Assembly: GCA_002315675.1 (NCBI GenBank)
Contig: DCHP01000005.1
Coordinates: 309-30,265, forward strand
Length of the DNA stretch: 29,957 bases
Origin: Rikenellaceae bacterium UBA1749
GTDB taxonomy: Bacteria; Bacteroidota; Bacteroidia; Bacteroidales; Rikenellaceae
Direction of reading: 5' to 3'
Part shown: positions 24,752 to 29,957 of the stretch, in pieces
Position numbering within the stretch: position 1 is the stretch's first letter
Layout: each line of letters opens with the position of its first letter
The notes under the pieces: model-generated
Told to the model about the DNA's origin: nothing
The model's input: only the letters and a program-made list of their open reading frames with translations
The model's database searches: none
Translations under genes and position numbers: made by a program

Positions 24752-25657
24752 CTAATCAAATGCCTGCATGGCGTGAGATGAAATTTCCCTGAATTCTTCA
24801 AGCTTATCCGGACCTATCTCTAGAAACATATAATCTATTGGATTAACAGGTGACCCATTCTTATGTATTTCATAGTGCAGGTGAGGTGCGTAAGATAGAC
24901 CATTTTCACCTGTAAAGGCTATAATGTCGCCTCTTCTGACACGATTGCCGACTCTGACAGAAGTTCTTGATAGAAAAGAGTAATAGGTCTGATACCCATT
25001 TTCATGGTTGATTGTAACTGTGGTACCTGTAGTAGCACCACTTTTTTCAACTCTTGAAACCACCCCGTCGGCAGTAGCAAATACAGATGTCCCGACAGGA
25101 ACAGTATAATCAAACCCATTATGCTGACTCCTGCTCTTATAGAAAGGATTTATCCTTGTACCAAAGGATGTTGCCAGTAATCTGAGCCCAGGATTATTGA
25201 CCGGCTGGATTGAAGGAATCCTGTTGATCTCCTGCGGATCCATCGCAAACTGAGTCAGAATGGTGTCAATTACCGAATTCTGCCTTGTAATCCTTTGTTC
25301 CAGCTGCTGTATGTTTGTCAGAAAGATATCGCAAAGAGTACTTATATCCTCGTCTTCATAATAGCCGTCTTTACGGATCATCTTATTATCGGCTACATAT
25401 GGCGTGGATTCAAAAATAATACCGAAAACAGCACTGTCTCTCTGCTGCAGATTCCTTAACACCAATTCCAATGTATCACAACGTGCATGAAGTTCATTTA
25501 TATGATCCTGCAGCTTCTCCGTAGATTTTTTAAGTTCGTGTTCAATCGGAGTGTCAAATAGCCATGAAAAGATAAAATAATACACTATAGATAGTAGGAT
25601 AGTGACCACTGTACTGGCTATTATCCGACCTCTTTGAATCTTTCTTTTTTTCTTCAT
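24752..25657 (-). CDS. M23 (LytM) peptidase-like membrane protein lacking one catalytic His
   Basis: This 301-residue protein has a cytoplasmic basic N-terminus, one membrane helix (about 13-33), a periplasmic coiled-coil (about 38-75) and a C-terminal M23/LytM domain (about 160-275). The zinc ligands H179, D183 and H261 are present, with H259 in HLHYE. The segment normally YAHL reads YYSFL, so the catalytic His (LytM His260 equivalent) is Phe228. The protein may be weakly active or act as a regulator, as known for degenerate LytM proteins such as EnvC (analogy only). It follows its paralogue by 49 bp and shares the tail pattern after the domain. The FAD gene starts 1 bp after its stop. Confidence 0.87.
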   Translation of the reverse strand: MKKKRKIQRGRIIASTVVTILLSIVYYFIFSWLFDTPIEHELKKSTEKLQDHINELHARCDTLELVLRNLQQRDSAVFGIIFESTPYVADNKMIRKDGYYEDEDISTLCDIFLTNIQQLEQRITRQNSVIDTILTQFAMDPQEINRIPSIQPVNNPGLRLLATSFGTRINPFYKSRSQHNGFDYTVPVGTSVFATADGVVSRVEKSGATTGTTVTINHENGYQTYYSFLSRTSVRVGNRVRRGDIIAFTGENGLSYAPHLHYEIHKNGSPVNPIDYMFLEIGPDKLEEFREISSHAMQAFD

Positions 25658-25706
25658 GACACATTATTATTGTTTCAATACATACACATTATTAGCCGGC
25701 CGGAGA

Positions 25707-26654
25707 TTAATCCGCCTCAAATGTTGTAGTCTGTACACTTTCAATTATCTGACGGAATTCTTCTTCATTTACATCCTTGCGCAAATAATTCATCGGGTTG
25801 ACAGGTTTTCCCTTAACGACAACCTCATAATGCAGATGAGGCCCTTTTGAAAGTCCTGTATTACCAAGTTCACCTATCTTTTCCCCGCGTTTAACCCATT
25901 GCCCCTCCTTGACCATTATCTTATTTAGGTGCGCATAACGGGTCTTGTATCCAAACATATGGTCCAGGATTACCTGACGCCCATAGCCTCTGGCATACTC
26001 AGCAACCTTAACCTGACCATCTGCAGTAGCATAAATAGGTGTCCCCCTGTTACCGGATAAATCAACGCCATAATGCATTCTGCGATACCTCAGAATAGGA
26101 TGCAACCTCCAGCCATAGGCACCTATATGCTTGACCAGTGAACGGTCTATTGGCCATATTGTTGGAATATGATCTACCATCAAATCCTTGGACTGAGCGA
26201 TTTCCTCTATCTGGTCCATGGAAACAGATGCACCATAGAGTCTATGGGACAATATGTCCAGGCTTTTTTCAGCACCGATCATAATATCTGAATAACGCCC
26301 ATATGCAAACTGGGAATAATAATCATCGTCAGCAATACTCCATGACAACGGAATATCCAGAGTATCGACAGCAAAAACTGAATGATAGAGATTCCTGTCA
26401 TGATCAATAACAACATCAAGCTGATTACTCAGTTCCTGAACCCTTTTATTGAGCACTTCGTATTCCGCGACAAGATCATTGTTTACCTTACCCAGATGCC
26501 ACATCTTGGGCGTTGTAAATCCATATGAGAAAAGTAAATTAAGAAGCAGCGCCAGAAACAATACTAGAAGAGCCTGCCATGTTACACGGAAAATCCATTT
26601 TCTACATGGCTCAACTATTGTTTTCTGAAAAAAATTCTCGAAACTGCTATTCAC
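25707..26654 (-). CDS. M23 (LytM) family peptidoglycan endopeptidase, membrane-anchored
   Basis: This 315-residue protein has one membrane helix (about 26-45), a periplasmic coiled-coil (about 55-85) and a C-terminal M23 domain with the whole active site: H194-x3-D198, H242 in YAHLNK, and H273-L-H275-YE. It should cleave peptide cross-links in peptidoglycan from the inner membrane side. It heads a four-gene minus-strand unit (M23, M23, FAD protein, S9 peptidase) with a consensus promoter upstream. The next gene is a paralogue of the same layout that has lost H242's equivalent. Confidence 0.93.
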   Translation of the reverse strand: MNSSFENFFQKTIVEPCRKWIFRVTWQALLVLFLALLLNLLFSYGFTTPKMWHLGKVNNDLVAEYEVLNKRVQELSNQLDVVIDHDRNLYHSVFAVDTLDIPLSWSIADDDYYSQFAYGRYSDIMIGAEKSLDILSHRLYGASVSMDQIEEIAQSKDLMVDHIPTIWPIDRSLVKHIGAYGWRLHPILRYRRMHYGVDLSGNRGTPIYATADGQVKVAEYARGYGRQVILDHMFGYKTRYAHLNKIMVKEGQWVKRGEKIGELGNTGLSKGPHLHYEVVVKGKPVNPMNYLRKDVNEEEFRQIIESVQTTTFEAD

Positions 26655-26677
26655 TACAATCTGTTATGAGACTATCG

Positions 26678-26709
26678 CAAAAATACAAAAATAATGTCTA
26701 CCTTTGCAA
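26678..26709 (-). promoter_or_regulatory. Promoter of the M23-M23-FAD-S9 unit
   Basis: On the minus strand TATTTTTG at 26678-26685 has a TTG at 26707-26709 (21-nt spacing). A second TATTTTTG lies at 26686-26693 but with too short a spacing. On the other strand TACCTTTG (26699-26706) overlaps, a possible -7 element toward alaS without a visible -33 box. Confidence 0.5.
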
Positions 26710-26727
26710 CTTAATATATTAAAAGAC

Positions 26728-27001
26728 AACATTGTATTTACAGGCAATTCCTACGGATTCATCCCACGCATGTTGAAACCTTAAAGAGAAGCCGGCCAGG
26801 TTGCCCGGTAGAGACTTGCAACTTGCCGACAATATGTTGTACAAAAATATACAGGCATCTACGGTGATCTATCCCAATCCGTATTTTCCGGAGGTAACCA
26901 TTGACATTCTCCGTATCGCCTGACTGAAAGAAAACGGGATATACAACGGGAATCCGCAGCCCGATAAAAGGTATACTTACTGCGGGCATTGTTTAACCTA
27001 A
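26728..27001 (+). pseudogene. Unidentified decayed coding remnant before alaS
   Basis: Three consecutive open pieces look coding-like but are broken. Frame A runs 26728-26784 (NIVFTGNSYGFIPRMLKP, then TAA). Frame B is open from 26777 to 26920, including LPGRDLQLADNML and TVIYPNPYFPEVTIDILRIA, and ends at TGA 26921-26923. The same frame continues to TAA 26999-27001 with KENGIYNGNPQPDKRYTYC and GHCLT. Joining them needs one frameshift and read-through of one stop. No start codon is evident, and I do not recognise the family. It could be a dead gene or chance; the density of residues typical of structured proteins favours decay. Confidence 0.4.
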
Positions 27002-27014
27002 AAAAAAGGCTCGA

Positions 27015-27050
27015 CGCAATTCCTCCCACTGATTTGTGGGTTTCCTTGCG
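27015..27050 (+). promoter_or_regulatory. Nested leader hairpin before alaS
   Basis: An outer stem CGCAA (27015-27019) / TTGCG (27046-27050) encloses an inner stem CCCAC (27025-27029) / GTGGG (27036-27040) with a 6-nt loop. It ends 8 bp before the alaS ATG, where it could affect ribosome access. No long U-run follows on the plus strand, so it is not a normal terminator. Confidence 0.4.
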
Positions 27051-27058
27051 GTTATTTG

Positions 27059-29671
27059 ATGAAAGCAACAGAAATCCGTCAGACATTTCTTGAGTTTTTT
27101 AAGAGCAAAGCTCATACAATCGTTCCTTCTGCCCCTATGGTAGTAAAGAATGACCCGACTCTAATGTTTACAAATGCAGGTATGAACCAATTCAAAGACA
27201 TTTTCCTTGGAAATGAACCGGCATTTACTAAACGAGCGGCGGACTCTCAGAAATGTTTAAGGGTAAGTGGAAAACATAACGACCTTGAGGAAGTTGGACA
27301 TGACACCTACCACCATACAATGTTTGAGATGTTGGGCAACTGGAGTTTTGGAGACTACTTCAAAAAAGAAGCAATTGATTGGGCATGGGAACTTCTTGTT
27401 GATGTTTTCCATCTTCCAACCGACAGATTGTATGCAACAATATTTGAAGGATCAGATTCTGATGGGGTTCCAATGGATAATGAAGCGTATGAATGCTGGC
27501 TGAAATATCTTCCAAAAGACCACATCCTTACAGGAAACAAACATGACAATTTCTGGGAAATGGGTGAAACCGGTCCATGCGGCCCATGTTCTGAAATCCA
27601 TTTTGACCTTCGTGATGAAAGTGAAAGGGAGAAAGTCCCTGGAGCAAGTCTTGTAAACCAGTCTGACCCGCTTGTAATTGAAATCTGGAATCTTGTATTT
27701 ATGCAGTTCAACAGAAAGGCAGACGGACATCTTGAATTGCTACCTGCAAAACATGTAGATACAGGAATGGGATTCGAGCGTCTATGCATGGTAATCCAGA
27801 ACAAGAAATCAAACTACGATACAGATGTCTTCACCCCTCTTATTGACAAGATATCAGAACTTTCAGGTTTTGCATACAGGGAAGATCATATGCGCGATGT
27901 AGCCATGAGAGTGATAGCCGACCACGTTAGGGCGATTTCATTCTCAATTGCTGATGGACAGATGCCTTCAAATGTAAAGGCAGGCTATGTTATCCGCCGT
28001 ATTCTTCGACGTGCTGTCCGTTATGCATATACGTATCTTAATGTCCGCGATCCTTTCCTGGTAAAACTGGTTCCTACCCTTGTAGAGCAGATGGGATCCC
28101 AATATAAGGAGCTGGTTGCCGGTCAGGGGCTGATTGAAAAAGTAATCAGCGAAGAGGAGACTTCATTCCTGAGAACACTGGCAACAGGCATTAATCTGCT
28201 TGACGGAATCATGTCAAAGTGTTCAAGTGGAACAATCAGCGGAAGTGATGCGTTCCTTTTGTATGACACTTACGGATTCCCTATTGACCTTACTGAGCTT
28301 ATTGCTGGTGAAAAGAGCATCAAAGTTGACCTGGATGGTTTTGCTGAAGAACTAAAGAAACAGAAAGAACGTTCCAGGGGAGCCGCTACAGTTGAAGCAG
28401 GTGATTGGGTCATACTGAAGGATATTGACCATAGTGAATTTGTCGGATACGATGAATATAAAATTGAAGCAAGTATTTCAAGATGGAGAGAAGTAAAGAA
28501 CAAGAATAAAGTATCATATCAGATTGTTCTTGACAAAACCCCATTCTATGGCAACATGGGTGGACAGGTCGGAGACACCGGAAAACTTACAAGCAATGAC
28601 GAAGTGCTCTGTGTTATTGACACAATCAAGGAGAACAACCTTACTATCCATATTGTAGATCATCTTCCTGAAGATTTCTCTGCAACTTTTGAAGCAGAAG
28701 TTGACCTGAAAAGAAGAGACAGAAGTGCTGCCAACCACACGGCAACCCACCTTATGCACGAAGCACTACGCCAGATACTGGGAACTCATGTTGAGCAGAA
28801 AGGTTCTCTTGTAACTCCAGAATACCTGAGATTTGACTTTTCTCACTTTGAAAAAGTTACTGACGAGCAACTCAGACAGGTAGAGATGATTGTTAACGAA
28901 AAAATCAGGGCAGACTATCATCTTGAAGAATTCCGCAACTGCACCATTGATGAAGCAAAAGCCAAAGGTGCCATGATGCTTTTCGGTGAAAAATACGGAG
29001 ACAAAGTCCGTATGATCAAGTTCGGGTCATCAATAGAACTTTGTGGAGGTATCCATTCCACATCTACAGGACGCATCGGAATGTTCAGAATACTGAGCGA
29101 AGGTTCATCATCTGCAGGAGTCAGACGTATCGAGGCGATTACTGGATATGATGCTGAACAGCATATGTACCAGTCCGATTCACTTCTATCCGAGATCAAC
29201 TCACTTATAGGATCCAAGAACACCCTTGACGGAGTTAAAAAATTACAGCAGAACATTGCCGAATTGCAGCAGAAACTTGATGCTGTCCGCCTAAGCCGCG
29301 ACGAATATCTTCTCAAGGACCTGACTGCATCAGCAGTAAAGACAACCGGCGGCGTTACAATAGCTTCAGGCAAATTCGATATTGCACCTGAATCTTTGAA
29401 GGATATTTCATTCAAAATCAAGGCCGGCATCACAGATGTTGCAATAATAATAGGGTCAGTATATGGAGGGAAACCTATGTTGAGTGTTGCTCTATCAGAT
29501 TCACTTATTGCCAAAGGACTAAGTGCAGGAAACATTGTACGCGAAGCTGCAAAGGAAATGCAGGGCGGTGGCGGCGGTCAGGCTGCATATGCAACTGCCG
29601 GTGGCAAAAATCCTGAAGGTATTGATTCTGCTATTTCAAAGGCCATTCAGATTGTCAAACAAGCACTTTAA
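27059..29671 (+). CDS. alaS: Alanyl-tRNA synthetase
   Basis: This 870-residue enzyme charges tRNA-Ala. It has the N-terminal class II catalytic core (TFLEFFKSKAHTIVPSAP, PTLMFTNAGMNQFKDIFLG, KHNDLEEVG), the tRNA-recognition region (AGYVIRRILRRAVRYAY) and the editing domain with zinc ligands H559 and H563 (NHTATHLMHEALR), C662 and H666 (CGGIHSTSTGRIG). A C-terminal C-Ala/DHHA1 domain ends in a glycine-rich GGGGGQAAYATAGGK. Length is normal. I chose ATG 27059 over the TTG at 27056 directly before it. A nested hairpin lies just upstream. The tRNA-Ala gene is not in the window. Confidence 0.97.
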   Translation: MKATEIRQTFLEFFKSKAHTIVPSAPMVVKNDPTLMFTNAGMNQFKDIFLGNEPAFTKRAADSQKCLRVSGKHNDLEEVGHDTYHHTMFEMLGNWSFGDYFKKEAIDWAWELLVDVFHLPTDRLYATIFEGSDSDGVPMDNEAYECWLKYLPKDHILTGNKHDNFWEMGETGPCGPCSEIHFDLRDESEREKVPGASLVNQSDPLVIEIWNLVFMQFNRKADGHLELLPAKHVDTGMGFERLCMVIQNKKSNYDTDVFTPLIDKISELSGFAYREDHMRDVAMRVIADHVRAISFSIADGQMPSNVKAGYVIRRILRRAVRYAYTYLNVRDPFLVKLVPTLVEQMGSQYKELVAGQGLIEKVISEEETSFLRTLATGINLLDGIMSKCSSGTISGSDAFLLYDTYGFPIDLTELIAGEKSIKVDLDGFAEELKKQKERSRGAATVEAGDWVILKDIDHSEFVGYDEYKIEASISRWREVKNKNKVSYQIVLDKTPFYGNMGGQVGDTGKLTSNDEVLCVIDTIKENNLTIHIVDHLPEDFSATFEAEVDLKRRDRSAANHTATHLMHEALRQILGTHVEQKGSLVTPEYLRFDFSHFEKVTDEQLRQVEMIVNEKIRADYHLEEFRNCTIDEAKAKGAMMLFGEKYGDKVRMIKFGSSIELCGGIHSTSTGRIGMFRILSEGSSSAGVRRIEAITGYDAEQHMYQSDSLLSEINSLIGSKNTLDGVKKLQQNIAELQQKLDAVRLSRDEYLLKDLTASAVKTTGGVTIASGKFDIAPESLKDISFKIKAGITDVAIIIGSVYGGKPMLSVALSDSLIAKGLSAGNIVREAAKEMQGGGGGQAAYATAGGKNPEGIDSAISKAIQIVKQAL

Positions 29672-29727
29672 TTGCACTATGACTTCTGCATATCAATTGC
29701 GCAGGCTAAAATAGATGCGCAGGACAT

Positions 29728-29844
29728 ATGACATATAGAAATATATATTTGATTCCACTTGAAATAGCCCAAATATTGAGAAACGCCCCAATTACAGAGG
29801 TTTATACTATTGGTAAAAACGACAAAGCACACTTTTTCAAGTAG
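29728..29844 (+). CDS. Possible 38-residue small protein
   Basis: An ATG-to-TAG frame encodes 38 residues beginning MTYRNIYLIPLEIAQILRN and ending GKNDKAHFFK, with a balanced, soluble composition. It starts 57 bp after alaS and ends 19 bp before a clear terminator, so it could be the last cistron of the alaS transcript. I do not recognise it and see no promoter of its own. A remnant of a longer gene, or chance, is equally possible. Confidence 0.3.
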   Translation: MTYRNIYLIPLEIAQILRNAPITEVYTIGKNDKAHFFK

Positions 29845-29862
29845 ACCCATATTTGAATAGAA

Positions 29863-29900
29863 AAAGGCTCCAGACATTTTTTGTCCCGGAGCCTTTCTTT
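29863..29900. terminator. Terminator downstream of alaS
   Basis: AAAGGCTCC (29863-29871) pairs with GGAGCCTTT (29888-29896), with an inner GACA/TGTC extension (29873-29876, 29882-29885) and a T-rich loop. CTTTT follows on the plus strand and an A-run precedes it, so it may also act on the minus strand for a gene beyond the window. From 29901 to the right end I see no feature. Confidence 0.78.
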
Positions 29901-29957
29901 TCAACTATAAAGCGCGTACCCGTATGATTAAACCTTAACTCGGTATCGATTACGTAA

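Noticed and set aside
24751..24801. Upstream start of the FAD protein overlapping the M23 gene
   Set aside because: The ATG at 24748-24750 matches the family start and is placed 1 bp after the M23 stop, a normal coupled arrangement.
26759..27086. Minus-strand ORFs of 75-76 codons in the gap before alaS
   Set aside because: They are Arg/Ser-rich with no motif, and are antisense to the more coding-like plus-strand remnant.
28918..29535. 205-codon minus-strand open frame
   Set aside because: It is antisense to the alaS C-terminal region, with a Ser/Pro-rich composition typical of reverse-frame shadows.
1..29957. CRISPR array, phage genes, intact transposase or integrase
   Set aside because: No regularly spaced repeats with spacers and no protein with such motifs was seen on either strand.

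Overview
The window looks like chromosomal DNA of a Bacteroidales (Bacteroidota) bacterium. It carries a SusC/SusD outer-membrane uptake pair, several lipoproteins with LxSC-type lipoboxes, A/T-rich start regions without clear Shine-Dalgarno sequences, and repeated matches to the Bacteroidota promoter pattern (TTG or TTTG, 17-23 nt, then TAnnTTTG). Family names come from motif recognition and remembered family features; no database search was run. I cannot name a genus. Most of the window is housekeeping DNA, with no phage, CRISPR array or intact insertion sequence.

Layout. 1-5872 is all minus strand: the start of rpmA (L27), rplU (L21), then a compact prfA - TM2/zinc-ribbon - DUF2752 - pyrF unit, then a YugP-type membrane metallopeptidase, an Ldh/malate-type dehydrogenase and trxB. 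A divergent region with a promoter on each strand leads to a GH95-like lipoprotein glycosidase (6149-8380, plus). A 620-bp gap (8381-9000) holds repeats, inverted repeats and one very strong terminator. Next come mraY, murD and tpiA (plus), a detached piece of the peptidoglycan (dcw) cluster joined to a glycolytic gene. A bidirectional terminator separates tpiA from the convergent SusC-SusD pair (12450-18049, minus). Divergent from susC is a cysteine-rich TIM-barrel lipoprotein, followed by a MATE transporter. tRNA-Cys (minus) shares a terminator hairpin with the MATE gene. A four-gene minus-strand unit follows, read from 26654 down to 21071: two tandem M23 (LytM) peptidase-like membrane proteins, a COG2509-type FAD protein and a DPP5-like S9 peptidase lipoprotein. 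The gap before alaS holds a broken coding remnant and a nested hairpin. alaS and a possible 38-codon ORF with a terminator close the window.

How the genes fit together. Translation is served by L21, L27, RF1, AlaRS and tRNA-Cys. Cell-wall synthesis and remodelling are served by MraY, MurD and the M23 pair. Nutrient capture is served by SusCD, the GH95-like enzyme, the TIM-barrel lipoprotein and the S9 peptidase. The remainder is pyrimidine synthesis, thioredoxin redox and glycolysis. The points most worth a second look are the M23 paralogue lacking a catalytic histidine, the overlapping TM2/DUF2752 pair, the changed active-site positions in the GH95-like protein, the Cys-rich linker of the TIM-barrel lipoprotein, the decayed gene before alaS, and the repeat-bearing gap before mraY. 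I found no convincing new multi-gene system.
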